A stretch of DNA of 64,000 bases from Paenibacillus sp. 32352 (GTDB lineage: Bacteria; Bacillota; Bacilli; Paenibacillales; NBRC-103111). The notes under the pieces were generated by a model. The model made no database searches and was not told where the DNA came from. It was given only the letters and a program-made list of their open reading frames with translations. Below are positions 26,225-36,082 of this stretch, in pieces. The DNA lies in assembly GCF_002042965.1 (NCBI RefSeq), contig NZ_MZNT01000010.1:277600-341599 (forward strand), given 5' to 3'. Numbering within the stretch: position 1 is the stretch's first letter; every line of letters begins with the position of its first letter. The position numbers and the translations under genes are program-made.

Positions 26225-29200
26225 TTATGGTTGAATCGAGTTCAGCAAATCGCTTATGGCCGAATTCAGCCTTAGCGTTCTTAGAATCAAAGCGATCGCT
26301 TCCGCACGGGTCGTCGCCCCATCCGGCGCAAAGCGGTCGTTGTCCACGCCTTGCAGTAGGCCCTCATTTGCCGCTTTTTCAATGACCGGTTTCGCCCAGT
26401 AGCCGGAAGGAACGTCGGCGAACGTCTTCGCGGCGCCCGGCCGCGGTGCGGCGAAATCCGCAATGCGGGAGAGCATCGTAACCATTTCGGCGCGGGATAT
26501 TCGGTGATCCGGCCTGAATGAACCGTCTTCATAACCTTGGATGATGCCGTTCGAAGCCAAAATGCGGATGGCGTCTTCAGCCCAATGGCCGGCGGTATCG
26601 TTGAATTGCGCTTGCTGCGCGCCTGCGGTCAGAACGAAAGTCTGTACAAGCAGCTTGCTGAATTCCGCCCGCGTCACGGCTGCATCCGGCGTAAAGGTGC
26701 CGTCCGGATAACCGTCGGCAAAGCCGAGCATGGCGGCAAGCCGAATATCGTTAGCAGCCCAGTGAGACGCCGTATCCGTGAATGAGACGGCACGATTCGA
26801 GCTGATCGCGCGCTGCATATAGTCCAGCATCTTCTCCAACTGGACGAAGTTTTTAAACGGCTCACGCTTAAGATCCGCAGCGGGGGCCGCCGGCTTGTCG
26901 GGCGGAGTCGCCGGATTATCGCTGTCGTCGTTTCCGCTGCTTTCGTCGCCGCTAGTGCTTTCGTTTCCGCCACTATTGCCGCCGCCAGGGCTATCGCTTC
27001 CGCCTGGCGAGGAGGCGCCGGTCACGGTCACATGAATATCGACGGCTCGGTCGCCATAGACCGCTTGGGCGACCGTGCTGCCGGGCATAAGCCCAGTAAT
27101 CATGCCGTCTTTCGCCGCAGCGACGTCAGGCGATTGAACGGTCCACGTCACATGCTGCGTGACATTCGTTTGCTTCCCGTTCGAGTATGTTGCCGTGATG
27201 GTAGCCGATGCTGCCTGCCCGACTTGGACCGAAATATCCGCCGGGCTGGCGCTCAGGTCTGTCAGTACGGTGTCCTCCTTGGGCGGCACCGGCGGATCAG
27301 GCGGAACGGTCGGAACAGGCACTACCGTAACCGTACGTATAACTTCGAGAGCGGCATTTCCGACGACATCAAGTACATTATAGCGCACGGTATACGTACC
27401 TGGGTTTTGGGTATCTACGCTTCCGCTGATATTCACATTTCCCGCGACTCCGACATTATCGGAAGCTGTAGCGCCCTGCTCAACATAGGCGTCTCCTACG
27501 GTCAATGTCATATGCGACGGTCCGTTCAGCACCAGGGTCGGCGGCGTCCGGTCGATATTTATCTGGAAAGCCAGGGTGCTCGCATGACCTGCACTGTCTG
27601 CCGCCCGGTACGTCAAGATGTGCGATCCTTCTTGCGATACGGTAAAGGTGCTATTATTCGCCACGGCCTGCCCGGCGCTTCCGTCTACAGACAAGATCAA
27701 GGAGGCGAGCGAGCTTGTTGCATATACGTTTGCATAAACGGTGGCCGTGACGTTTTGATTCGTCCAATGTCCGCTGGTGTACGGCTTTCCGTCCGCCGTC
27801 ACCATCGTCACCCGAATAATCGGGGAGGTGGTGTTTACGGTGAAGGGAAGCGTCACTACAACCGGCGTACGGGATGCATCCGAAATCGTCACACGCGCAG
27901 TATACGATCCGCTCGGGAACTGTGCCGACGTGATCGTCATATCGTGCCGGAACGCTTGATGCAGTCCAGTGGATAGGATGCTGTAAACGGCTTGGGTTAC
28001 GGTCGTTCCCTGACTATCCAGCAGGTCGATCTGCAAGGTCAGCGGGTCGCCCGCATCGATGTGATTCACTTCTCCGGTTATTATCAGCTGATTTTGGCCC
28101 TCTAGCTCGGTGAACGAGGAACCGTTCAGGGCTGCTCCGGTCAACCACACGGCCGGAATGCTGTCAACTGCGACGGACTGAACCGTTTCATTGCCTGCCT
28201 TGTCTTCCGCGTACACGGTATATTTGCCGCTATGGTTCACCTGAAAGCGTCCGGTCGCCAAAATATCATTGCCCGCATCTCTGAAATCGGCGGCGCTTTT
28301 GTCTCCCGGCAGCCATTTCAGGACGTCAAGCGAGTTGCCGGTTCCGTAGACGATCGTTTCAACGCTTATGGTTACGGTGCCGTTCGTCAAATCCGCAGGC
28401 GATTGAACAACCGAAAGCGCAGGTGCGGCAGGCATATTCACCTGATTCGCTATGACGCCCGATATGCTTGCATTGTACGAACGGTCGCCCTCATATTGAG
28501 CCGTCAAGCTATGCGCTCCAGCCGATAATTCGGCTATGCGGAGAACCGCCGTTCCATTGGCATCCAAAGCGCTGCTTCCCAGAACGGCTTCTCCGTCCTT
28601 AAAGGTTACGACTCCGGTCGGCATCCCAACCCCCCCCGTTACCGTTGCCGTTAAAGTCAACGGCTCGAGGTAAGTGGAGGTCGCCTTCGAAACGGAAAGA
28701 GAAGTCGTCGCTCTGAAACGTGCTTTTACAGGGCTCCGTCGCCTGACGGTTGTACCGTCGCCGAGCGACCCTTGGCCGTTCTCGCCCCAGACCCATCTTT
28801 GCCCGCTGCTGTCCACCGCTTGCGAGCTGCCGAATCCAGCCCGGATGGTTGTGAATGTTACAGGGTTCCCATTATCCGTGATGTTGACCTTGCGAGGGAC
28901 AGAGCTATCGGTCTGCGTGCCGTCTCCGAGCTGACCGTTGTCGTTAAATCCCCAGGACCAAACCGCGCCTCTGCTATCCAATGCCAAGGCATACCTGTCT
29001 CCCGCGGATATGCCCGTGTAAGTAACGGGTACGCCGGAATCCGTAACCGTAAGCTTTTTCGGCGTAGTATTTGTCGTTGTCGAGCCGTCCCCAAGCTCGC
29101 CTTTGGTGTTGCTCCCCCATGACCACAAATTACCGTCATCGTCCAAAGCGAGGGAAAAATTGCATGGACGTCTGGCACAATTGAATGAATCGCCTGTCGA

Positions 29201-29935
29201 GATCGCTTTAAATCGCACGGGAGAACCGTTCTCTGTGATGTTGATCTTATTTTGCGGCTGAAATTCGATGTTGTTAATTTGCCATATGGCTCCCCGGTTA
29301 TCGAGCGCCATCGCATTTTCATCCACAGCGTCTATGCTTTGGAAGGACACGGGAGTCCCGCCGTCGGTCACGGCGATCTTCATCGGCACCAAAGACTGTC
29401 CCGGAGTATAGCCTCTGAAAGTCCCCCAAGCCCACAGCTGTCCCTCAGCATCAATTGCCAGCCCATTGACGCGCTCCGCGGCAATATCCTTAAATACGAC
29501 ATCGGCTCCGCCGCTGTCCTGCGCCGCAAGTTTCCCCCAAACCAGAGATTCCGTTATGGTTCCGTTGCCATAACCCAATTGACCCAAACTATTATCCCCG
29601 GTTGACCACAGGTGCCCTGAACGGTCCAACGCGATCGACCAGTTGAATCCCGCAGCCACTTTCTGAAAAACGACGGGGACGCCTTGATCCTCGACAACGA
29701 TTCTTTTCGGTTCAGCGACGCTTCGTTTCGTGCCGTCGCCATATTCGCCATAATCGTTTTTGCCCCAGGCCCATAGGTGTCCGTCGCTGTCCAATGCCAG
29801 CGCGGTACCCGTTTGGGAAGACAACGAGGTCACCGACAAGCCGGAAGCGTCTGCCGTTGCAGGACCCGAAACCGAGCCCAATGCCGGAAATAAAATCAAG
29901 GCCAGCAGCGCGATCGTGCTTATTTTTTTGTTCAA
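26225..29935 (-). CDS. Large surface protein: RCC1 repeats, Ig-like domains, three SLH domains
   Basis: I prefer TTG 29935, which has GGAGAAGGAG just before it, over the frame opening at TTG 29995; this gives 1236 residues. Numbers below count from the longer frame. A signal peptide (about 21-50) is followed by some seven RCC1 propeller repeats (about 50-425; WAWGKNDYGEYGDGT, LWSWGSNTKGELGDGS). Then come a Big_3_5 Ig-like domain (about 435-520), further Ig-like segments, a DUF5011/HYR-like domain (about 820-890), a Big_2 domain (about 910-990), a Gly/Ser linker and three SLH domains (about 1065-1250; GYPDGTFTPDAAVTRAEF). SLH domains bind pyruvylated wall polymer, so it is displayed on the cell surface. 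The ligand of the propeller is unknown. Confidence 0.92.
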   Translation of the reverse strand: MNKKISTIALLALILFPALGSVSGPATADASGLSVTSLSSQTGTALALDSDGHLWAWGKNDYGEYGDGTKRSVAEPKRIVVEDQGVPVVFQKVAAGFNWSIALDRSGHLWSTGDNSLGQLGYGNGTITESLVWGKLAAQDSGGADVVFKDIAAERVNGLAIDAEGQLWAWGTFRGYTPGQSLVPMKIAVTDGGTPVSFQSIDAVDENAMALDNRGAIWQINNIEFQPQNKINITENGSPVRFKAISTGDSFNCARRPCNFSLALDDDGNLWSWGSNTKGELGDGSTTTNTTPKKLTVTDSGVPVTYTGISAGDRYALALDSRGAVWSWGFNDNGQLGDGTQTDSSVPRKVNITDNGNPVTFTTIRAGFGSSQAVDSSGQRWVWGENGQGSLGDGTTVRRRSPVKARFRATTSLSVSKATSTYLEPLTLTATVTGGVGMPTGVVTFKDGEAVLGSSALDANGTAVLRIAELSAGAHSLTAQYEGDRSYNASISGVIANQVNMPAAPALSVVQSPADLTNGTVTISVETIVYGTGNSLDVLKWLPGDKSAADFRDAGNDILATGRFQVNHSGKYTVYAEDKAGNETVQSVAVDSIPAVWLTGAALNGSSFTELEGQNQLIITGEVNHIDAGDPLTLQIDLLDSQGTTVTQAVYSILSTGLHQAFRHDMTITSAQFPSGSYTARVTISDASRTPVVVTLPFTVNTTSPIIRVTMVTADGKPYTSGHWTNQNVTATVYANVYATSSLASLILSVDGSAGQAVANNSTFTVSQEGSHILTYRAADSAGHASTLAFQINIDRTPPTLVLNGPSHMTLTVGDAYVEQGATASDNVGVAGNVNISGSVDTQNPGTYTVRYNVLDVVGNAALEVIRTVTVVPVPTVPPDPPVPPKEDTVLTDLSASPADISVQVGQAASATITATYSNGKQTNVTQHVTWTVQSPDVAAAKDGMITGLMPGSTVAQAVYGDRAVDIHVTVTGASSPGGSDSPGGGNSGGNESTSGDESSGNDDSDNPATPPDKPAAPAADLKREPFKNFVQLEKMLDYMQRAISSNRAVSFTDTASHWAANDIRLAAMLGFADGYPDGTFTPDAAVTRAEFSKLLVQTFVLTAGAQQAQFNDTAGHWAEDAIRILASNGIIQGYEDGSFRPDHRISRAEMVTMLSRIADFAAPRPGAAKTFADVPSGYWAKPVIEKAANEGLLQGVDNDRFAPDGATTRAEAIALILRTLRLNSAISDLLNSIQP

Positions 29936-30016
29936 TGAAATCTCCTTCTCCTTTTTTGCATTCTTTGCAGGTTTCGACAGTTCCGTCCCTTTCAAAGCAT
30001 ACCGGATTTGGGCCTT

Positions 30017-30057
30017 AAAAAAATCTAACCCCGGTTATAGACGGGGTTAGATTTTTT
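30017..30057 (-). terminator. Terminator of the LuxR-family regulator gene
   Basis: Perfect arms AAAAAATCTAACCCC and GGGGTTAGATTTTTT surround a 10-base loop. It lies 7 bases after the stop at 30064 on the minus strand and insulates the RCC1/SLH gene, which must have its own promoter or depend on read-through. Confidence 0.9.
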
Positions 30058-30063
30058 AAACGA

Positions 30064-32634
30064 TTATTCCAGCAGCTCCTTGCCTCGCCGAATCGCTTCG
30101 ACCCGGTTTCTGACGTCAAGCTTGCCGTAAATATGATTGATGTGCGTTTTCAGCGTTCCCATGCCGATGCCCAAAGCGTCCGCGATCGCCTGGTTGTCCA
30201 TCCCTTCCAGCATGCAGCGGAAAATCGCCGATTCCCGCTTCGTTAGAAGACGGTCCGCGGTCGCGCCGATTGCCGCCGGTTCGCCGAAACAGGAAAGCAC
30301 CCTCCGTACGAAGGCGAGGGACGGGGCTTCGCTTTCCCGCACATGCCCCTTTCGGCGCAGCTGAATATAGCTCGTGAGCAGCTCGGCAACCGGCATCCCC
30401 CGGTCCGCGAAAACGCGGATATATTCGTCCGGCTCGGCGTATTTCAGCGCTTGCTCCAGCGTTAAGAAGGCCTGCTCCGTCTTGCCTGTGTTGCGCCAAA
30501 GAAGCGCCTGCAGCACTTGCAGCTCAAGCGCATCCATGGGTCGATGCCCCTTGATCGCCAAGGCGAGAAGCCTGTCCGCAAGAGCCTGAGCTTGCTCGTA
30601 AAGCCCTTCCTGCATCAATACCCGCACAAGAAACGTGTAGGTATATAATTGAAATACGGAGACAGGATCGGTCTCGCTCACTCCGTATTTGTTCCTCCAC
30701 TCCGATGCGGCGGCCGCTTCCCCCTGATCCAGCCGCAGCCCCGCCAATTCCGCATCAATGAAGAGCAGTGCGGCGGCAGCCCGTTCGCAGAGCGCTCTTT
30801 GCCTGGCTTCCTCAAGCCATTGCTCCGCTTGCAGCCGATCTCCTCTTGCTTTGGCGATGCGAGACAGAAAAAGGTAAGCGGTGACGTACACTTTTTCCGG
30901 CTGGTGTCGGTTATGCATGTTTTCCTGAAGCCCCAGCTTGAAATAAGCTTCTGCTTCCTTCAGGTCGTTGCGCTCATAAAGCAGCTCGCCGTAGCAAACG
31001 AGGGTGGAATCGTGCAGGTCCATCGGCTTCAGAAATTCGATCATCGTTCGAAAGAAGGAATCCGCCACCTCGCGGGGCAAATGCCTTCCTCTCTTGCCGT
31101 TGTACGACCGGAAGATGGTGGGAGACATCGGCATATGGGGCGGGGCGAACAGCAGCTCCGGGCCGGAGGGGCTGTACCGCAGCGACAACTGGATATATTC
31201 GAGCCCTTTGACGACATCCAGATCGTATTGGGTCGCCTTGGAATTTCGCAAATAGTAAAGGTTCCCCAGAAACCGGTTCCGCTCCTCCTCTGACCAGTCC
31301 GCAGCGGAAGCTTGAAACCGCTCTTCGGCAGACTGCAAATAGTTCTCGGCCAGCAGCGGCTCATTATCCCATAACAACGATAAAATATAGGAAAAATACA
31401 GCTGGCGATGCTCCCACAGGATCGACTCCGGGATGAGCGACAGCCAGTAGCGCAGCGTGGAAAACTCCCTTTTCACCATGAACGATTTCATTTGCTCCAA
31501 CAGCTCCACGGCTTCCTGGAAATGCCGCCCGGCCAAATAGTATTCCACGGCTTCCTCCAGAAAGCCTTGTTTCGCATGCCAGTCCGCAGCCGACTTGTAC
31601 AATTCCTTAATGCCGTCCGGATCCGTCCGGTGCAGCCGGCCTGTCAAGAAAGCGGCGAACAAGTGATGGAAACGGAACCACTCTTCTTTCGTATCAAGCG
31701 GTATAACGAACAATTCCCTGCCCGCCAGTTCAATCAGCTTGCGGCGACTGTCGGCATCTCCCGTAACCGCCCTGCACAGCGGCTCCGAAAATTGCTGCAA
31801 TAGGGAGCACTTGATCAGGAACGACTGCATAGAGGGCTCCAGCGATTGGAACACTTCTTCAAGCAAATATTGCTCGATTTGGTGGTTATCCGCCGTAAAA
31901 TCTTGCGCAAGAAACGGTTCCGGTTTCTGCTTGGGCATGGCGAGACCGGCCAGCTTCAATCCGGTGGCCCACCCTTCCGTTCGCTGAACGAGCAATTGGA
32001 TTTGCTCCGGCGGATAGCTCCGGTCCTCCCACAGGCGGAACAGCTCCTCGGCCTCCTGTACATCAAATCGCAGATCCTGGGCGTCCAATTGAACGGCCCA
32101 TCCGCGGCTGAAGTGGCGCGACTTCAGAAAAGGCGCTTCCATTCGGCTCGTTACATAAAGGTGAACATGCGCAGGCAAATATTCGAGAAAAAAAGTCATC
32201 GATGCGATAATGTTCGAATCATGGATGGCGTGAAAATCGTCAAAAACGAATGCGAGCGGGTCCTGCAGCTTGTTTAATTCGTTTAATAGCAGAACGAGGA
32301 AGGTTTCATGGTTTACCGGTGACAGCGACTCCAAAGCCGGCTTCGCCTTAAGCGCGAACCCGTCGCGGACCCAATCGATTGCCGAAATGACATAACGCCA
32401 GAAGCGGAAAATGTCATTGTCGCCCGGGTCGAGCGACAACCATCCGACAGGCCGAGCCAGCTGCCCGGCCCACGAGCTGACGAGCGTTGATTTTCCGTAG
32501 CCCGCGGGCGCTTTAATGACGGTTGCTCTCAGGTCCAAGCCTTCTTGCATCCTCTTCGTCAAACGGACACGCGGTATAACCGCAGACAGAAGAGGAGGCA
32601 TATGCAGTTTCGTGTTTAATAAGACTGTTTCCAC
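30064..32634 (-). CDS. MalT-type ATP-dependent LuxR-family regulator
   Basis: This 856-residue protein has an N-terminal NTPase domain with Walker A APAGYGKSTLV near residues 40-50 and Walker B-like LAFVFDDFHAI near 128. A long TPR-like helical region (about 350-780) follows, then a LuxR/GerE helix-turn-helix (about 795-855; LLTKRESAIFRCMLEG, NQAIADALGIGMGTLKTHIN). MalT-type regulators bind ATP and an inducer, oligomerise, and activate transcription. It lies upstream of the RCC1/SLH surface gene on the same strand and may control it. The inducer is unknown. Confidence 0.92.
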   Translation of the reverse strand: METVLLNTKLHMPPLLSAVIPRVRLTKRMQEGLDLRATVIKAPAGYGKSTLVSSWAGQLARPVGWLSLDPGDNDIFRFWRYVISAIDWVRDGFALKAKPALESLSPVNHETFLVLLLNELNKLQDPLAFVFDDFHAIHDSNIIASMTFFLEYLPAHVHLYVTSRMEAPFLKSRHFSRGWAVQLDAQDLRFDVQEAEELFRLWEDRSYPPEQIQLLVQRTEGWATGLKLAGLAMPKQKPEPFLAQDFTADNHQIEQYLLEEVFQSLEPSMQSFLIKCSLLQQFSEPLCRAVTGDADSRRKLIELAGRELFVIPLDTKEEWFRFHHLFAAFLTGRLHRTDPDGIKELYKSAADWHAKQGFLEEAVEYYLAGRHFQEAVELLEQMKSFMVKREFSTLRYWLSLIPESILWEHRQLYFSYILSLLWDNEPLLAENYLQSAEERFQASAADWSEEERNRFLGNLYYLRNSKATQYDLDVVKGLEYIQLSLRYSPSGPELLFAPPHMPMSPTIFRSYNGKRGRHLPREVADSFFRTMIEFLKPMDLHDSTLVCYGELLYERNDLKEAEAYFKLGLQENMHNRHQPEKVYVTAYLFLSRIAKARGDRLQAEQWLEEARQRALCERAAAALLFIDAELAGLRLDQGEAAAASEWRNKYGVSETDPVSVFQLYTYTFLVRVLMQEGLYEQAQALADRLLALAIKGHRPMDALELQVLQALLWRNTGKTEQAFLTLEQALKYAEPDEYIRVFADRGMPVAELLTSYIQLRRKGHVRESEAPSLAFVRRVLSCFGEPAAIGATADRLLTKRESAIFRCMLEGMDNQAIADALGIGMGTLKTHINHIYGKLDVRNRVEAIRRGKELLE

Positions 32635-32792
32635 TGAAGCTCACCCGTTTCTCTTAACAAGGTTGTCTTTATTAACGCTATAGAAATTATAAGTTTTCAG
32701 CCCTATTAAGGGAATGAGTAATTTCTATACCAAGAAATCAATCTTTAAAACACGAATGTATCTTCATTGATAAGGACTCATATTCAGTTGTG

Positions 32793-33461
32793 CTATATAG
32801 ACGGCACTAAAGATTCATAATCAGTTGTAAGCGATCGGAGTGTTCCTTCAAGAAAGTTTTAATCAATTTGGCGTGATGAATTCGGGCGTTGTCTAGGACC
32901 ATTACAATCTTTTCTCCGGGATAGCGAGCAACTACTTGCTTAAGGAAGGCTAGAAATACATTTGCATCATATTGTTCTTCTTCGATGCAAAATATTTCAC
33001 CGCTTTCATAATCCAATATACCAATCAGTTTGACACCGCGATGCTTGCCGTAAGTAAGAACTATCTTTTGTTGTCCTCTCGGAAACCAAGTATGGGCTAG
33101 TGCCTGATAGTCCCGAATCATTGACTCATCCTGAAACAGGATTCGATCAATTTCGCGCAGAATCAATTTTTTTTACCGTCTCAAAGTCTTGCTTGAATTG
33201 TTCTTGTTTTTCGGAATCAGCGAGAGCCAGCGTATTTTGATCGTATGTAACTCCATGCAAGTAAAGCAAAATCGCTTGATATCTTTCGAACACTCGTTTA
33301 CTTTTTGTTTCTTTCATAGCCATTTTTATTGTGTGGATTTCGGGGTTTTGTTTGTCTTCTCGGAGTGTTTTGTTCATCGTAACGCCTCCTTCAGGCAACA
33401 ATCTGGTTACCTCTAAGAGTTAGACAAATGTTCCCACAATCCTTTAGTGCCGTCTATGTAG
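32793..33461 (-). mobile_element. Degraded IS630-family insertion sequence
   Basis: Terminal inverted repeats are visible: CTATATAGACGGCACTAAAG at 32793-32812 and, inverted, CTACATAGACGGCACTAAAG at 33442-33461 (19 of 20 match). At about 670 bp it is far shorter than a full element of about 1.1 kb, and its transposase is broken. Its right end lies inside or against a truncated IS256-type transposase gene. A third copy of the terminal repeat stands alone at 25378-25397. Confidence 0.75.
32807..33401 (-). pseudogene. IS630-family transposase, frameshifted and internally deleted
   Basis: Two overlapping frames share the gene. The 5' frame (33401-33147, 84 codons) begins MNKTLREDKQNPEIHTIKMA and skips most of the helix-turn-helix region. 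The 3' frame (33166-32807, 119 codons) holds the first DDE-type Asp in FQDES and the second in VLDNARIHH, then ends at QLIMNL, before the third catalytic residue expected in the PPYSPELNPIE region. The protein cannot be active. Confidence 0.8.
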
Positions 33462-33687
33462 TTACCGTTTTCTTGCTCTTTCCATTACGGCTATTCGTTG
33501 TCGCCTTGTTCTTCACGTCATGCTTCTCGTAACCAAGTTCGGTGTCGAGTTGCGCGTCCAGCATGGACTGCAGCGTTTCAGCAAACAACTCCTTAAGAGC
33601 GGACTGAACGTCATCCTTGGTCTTTAGATTATTTTCTTTTACAAACGCCTTTACTTGTTCCTTGCTGAATCGAGCCATTCCAGCCAT
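33454..33687 (-). pseudogene. N-terminal fragment of an IS256/Mutator-type transposase
   Basis: The 77 codons match the start of IS256-type transposases: KEQVKAFVKENNLKTKDDVQ, then LQSMLDAQLDTELGYEKHD and NSRNGKSKKTV. Such proteins are about 390-410 residues long, so over 80 percent is missing. The frame runs into the terminal repeat of the IS630-like element, which suggests insertion followed by deletion. Confidence 0.85.
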
Positions 33688-33722
33688 CCTCTCAAACCAG
33701 CCTTCATTTTAAAGTATGATTT

Positions 33723-33753
33723 GAGAGTTTACACAGAATATTTTACAGACTCT
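33723..33753. repeat. Left terminal repeat of the truncated IS256-type element
   Basis: The stretch GAGTTTACACAGAATATTTT followed by ACAGACTCT upstream of the transposase fragment has the form of IS256-type ends. The matching far end is missing. Confidence 0.55.
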
Positions 33754-33895
33754 ACGAAAAGGCACCGCCAGTAAGTGTCTTTTTTATCGTTATCTTTTGT
33801 CATCCCTCGATACCGCAATCTGAAAGAAATATCGAAAGATTCCGTGTGCTACAATCAAAAAGTGTAAACCCTATAAACCAAAGGAGGAAATGATG

Positions 33896-34834
33896 ATGAG
33901 TAACGCCAACAGTCAATATGAGAAGGGTATCCAGCCGATCATACCGCACTTATGGTTCGACAAAGAGGCAAAAGAAGCCGCAGAATTTTATTGTTCCGTA
34001 TTTCCGGATTCCATTATTACGAGCATGACGACCTTGCACAATACGCCATCGGGAGATTGCGATACTGTATCGTTCAACGTCTACGGACATCCGTTTATGG
34101 CCATATCTGCAGGTCCTTTCTTTAAGATCAATCCTTCGATTTCGTTTATAGTAAATTTCGATCCGTCTCGGGAAAAGAACGCAAGTGAAAAGATCGACGA
34201 GATATGGAATAAGTTGTCCGAAGGCGGATTGGCGCTTATGCCGTTAGACAAGTATCCGTTCAGCGAACGGTATGGCTGGGTTCAGGACAAGTTTGGTGTC
34301 TCCTGGCAGCTCATTCTTACGAATCCGAACGGTGAGCCGCGGCCCACCATTGTCCCCTCCCTGATGTTCACGGGCAATAACAGCGGCAAGGCCGAAGAGG
34401 CACGTGAGTTCTATCTCTCGGTATTCCGAAATGCACAACCTGGCGCCCTCTTCCGATACGGCCCTGGCCAAGAGCCCAACAAAGAGGACACGGTGATGTT
34501 TACGGACTTTATGCTGGAGAACACCTGGTTCGCAGCAATGGACAGCACGTTGGAACACCCGTTCAACTTCAACGAAGCAATTTCCCTCATGGTCTGCTGC
34601 GAGACGCAGGATGAAATTGACTACTATTGGGAACAGCTTTCTGCCGCACCTGAGGCCGAGCAATGCGGCTGGCTTAGAGACAAATACGGTGTATCGTGGC
34701 AGATCTGCCCCGCCGAATTGAACGAGATGTTGGCGACAGGCAGTCCGGAACAACGCGATCGGATCACGCAAGCGTACTTGAAGATGAAAAAGTTTACGAT
34801 ATCGGAATTACAAAATGTTTTTCATATGAAATGA
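33896..34834 (+). CDS. Two-domain VOC/PhnB-like protein
   Basis: The frame opens with three ATG codons at 33890, 33893 and 33896. AGGAGG ends at 33887, so the third, eight bases away, is the best start, giving 312 residues. Both halves belong to the PhnB/3-demethylubiquinone methyltransferase-like branch of the VOC superfamily: IIPHLWFDKEAKEAAEFYCS and later TIVPSLMFTGNNSGKAEEAR. DKFGVSWQLI and DKYGVSWQICP close each domain. VOC proteins bind metals or small molecules; the substrate is unknown. It stands alone between the insertion sequences and the ATPase gene. Confidence 0.88.
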   Translation: MSNANSQYEKGIQPIIPHLWFDKEAKEAAEFYCSVFPDSIITSMTTLHNTPSGDCDTVSFNVYGHPFMAISAGPFFKINPSISFIVNFDPSREKNASEKIDEIWNKLSEGGLALMPLDKYPFSERYGWVQDKFGVSWQLILTNPNGEPRPTIVPSLMFTGNNSGKAEEAREFYLSVFRNAQPGALFRYGPGQEPNKEDTVMFTDFMLENTWFAAMDSTLEHPFNFNEAISLMVCCETQDEIDYYWEQLSAAPEAEQCGWLRDKYGVSWQICPAELNEMLATGSPEQRDRITQAYLKMKKFTISELQNVFHMK

Positions 34835-34854
34835 GCAATATGCCCATTATTTTA

Positions 34855-34881
34855 ACAGGCTGCCGATGACTGGCAGCCTGT
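34855..34881. terminator. Terminator behind the VOC gene
   Basis: Arms ACAGGCTGCC and GGCAGCCTGT pair perfectly around a 7-base loop. The following GTTATTAT is a weak T-tract. It lies between convergent genes and may serve both. Confidence 0.6.
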
Positions 34882-34927
34882 GTTATTATGCTATCGTACC
34901 GCATCATGCCGTGTATGTCATAGTGAT

Positions 34928-36037
34928 TTAGCTTATTCGATCCCCGGTTTCCAAGTGAAAAAACAACGCCTCTGACATATTCGGAGTAACGTACGTTATT
35001 TCGTCCTCCTCCAATCGAATCCCAGGGTCAGCACGCACGATGAGCGGCTGCTTCTGGTGAATATCCAAATGCAGGAACCGATCCGCCCCCATTAGCTCGC
35101 TGTGCTTGTAGTATGCAGGGATCGCAGTCTGTTCGTCCGCCCCTTTAGCCAATTCCATATGCTCAGGCCGGATTCCAAGTGTTACCGTACGGTTAACCTG
35201 TTTGTGTTTGATTAGTAGACTTGCTGCATGCTCGGGAATTTTTAACCAAAATCGTTGGGTGTGGAATTCCAGCTTTCCGGGAATATTTTCAAGAACTCGG
35301 CCTTGGATAAAGTTCATTGGCGGCGAGCCGATAAAACTGGCTACAAACATATTGCTCGGTGTGGAATAAATGACTTCCGGCGTATCCACTTGTTGAATGA
35401 CCCCATCCTTCATGACAGCAATCCGGTCTCCCATCGTCATGGCTTCGATTTGATCATGAGTGACATAAACGAAGGTCGCAGCAAGTGACTTATGAAGCTT
35501 AATGATCTCCATACGCATATGTGCACGCAGTTTCGCGTCTAGGTTGGACAACGGCTCATCCATCAGGAATACCTGCGGATTACGGACAATTGCGCGCCCT
35601 AAAGCTACACGCTGCCTTTGTCCGCCGGACAGCTGTCCCGGCTTGCGGTCTAAGTACGCGTCTAATTCCAAAATGCGCGCAGCCCGCTTCACGGAAAGAT
35701 CAATCTCATGTTTCGGCAGCTTGCGCAGCCTCAGTCCAAAAGCGATATTTTCGTAAACGCTCATATTCGGATACAGCGCATAATTTTGAAATACCATTGC
35801 AATGTCCCGGTCCTTAGGTGGCAAATGGTTCACCAGGGTATCCCCGATATAGATCTCTCCCTCGGTGATATCCTCAAGTCCCGCAATCATGCGCAAAACC
35901 GTTGATTTCCCGCACCCCGACGGTCCTACCAGCACGAGAAATTCCTTATCTTCAATTTCCATATGGAAGTCCTTTACCACCGTATGCTTGTCCTTGCTAT
36001 ATTTCTTATATAAATGATTGATCATTATTTTGGCCAT
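34928..36037 (-). CDS. msmX: Sugar importer ATPase, MsmX/UgpC type
   Basis: This 369-residue ABC ATPase has Walker A GPSGCGKST near residues 38-46, the signature LSGGQRQRVALGRA, Walker B VFLMDEPLSNLD and the switch His in VTHD. The last 130 residues form the TOBE/OB-fold regulatory domain typical of MsmX, UgpC and MalK. In Bacillus one MsmX-type ATPase serves many sugar importers. Here it stands alone, while the permease sets at 242-2085 and 19136-20984 lack their own ATPase, so it could power them. That link is inference. The gene symbol is by family resemblance. Confidence 0.88.
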   Translation of the reverse strand: MAKIMINHLYKKYSKDKHTVVKDFHMEIEDKEFLVLVGPSGCGKSTVLRMIAGLEDITEGEIYIGDTLVNHLPPKDRDIAMVFQNYALYPNMSVYENIAFGLRLRKLPKHEIDLSVKRAARILELDAYLDRKPGQLSGGQRQRVALGRAIVRNPQVFLMDEPLSNLDAKLRAHMRMEIIKLHKSLAATFVYVTHDQIEAMTMGDRIAVMKDGVIQQVDTPEVIYSTPSNMFVASFIGSPPMNFIQGRVLENIPGKLEFHTQRFWLKIPEHAASLLIKHKQVNRTVTLGIRPEHMELAKGADEQTAIPAYYKHSELMGADRFLHLDIHQKQPLIVRADPGIRLEEDEITYVTPNMSEALFFHLETGDRIS

Positions 36038-36082
36038 TCCATAACCTCCTGAGCCTTCAAAATGCTGCGAATAAGCGAAAAG

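Noticed and set aside
27032..27976. A 314-codon open frame on the plus strand
   Set aside because: It is opposite the Ig-like part of the RCC1/SLH protein; composition is Arg-rich and unnatural.
30649..31293. A 214-codon open frame on the plus strand
   Set aside because: It lies opposite the TPR region of the MalT-type regulator and shows no family pattern.
33754..33889. Weak hairpin AAGGCAC...GTGTCTTTTTT near 33760-33785
   Set aside because: The stem is short and mismatched; it is more likely a remnant next to the IS256 end than a working terminator.
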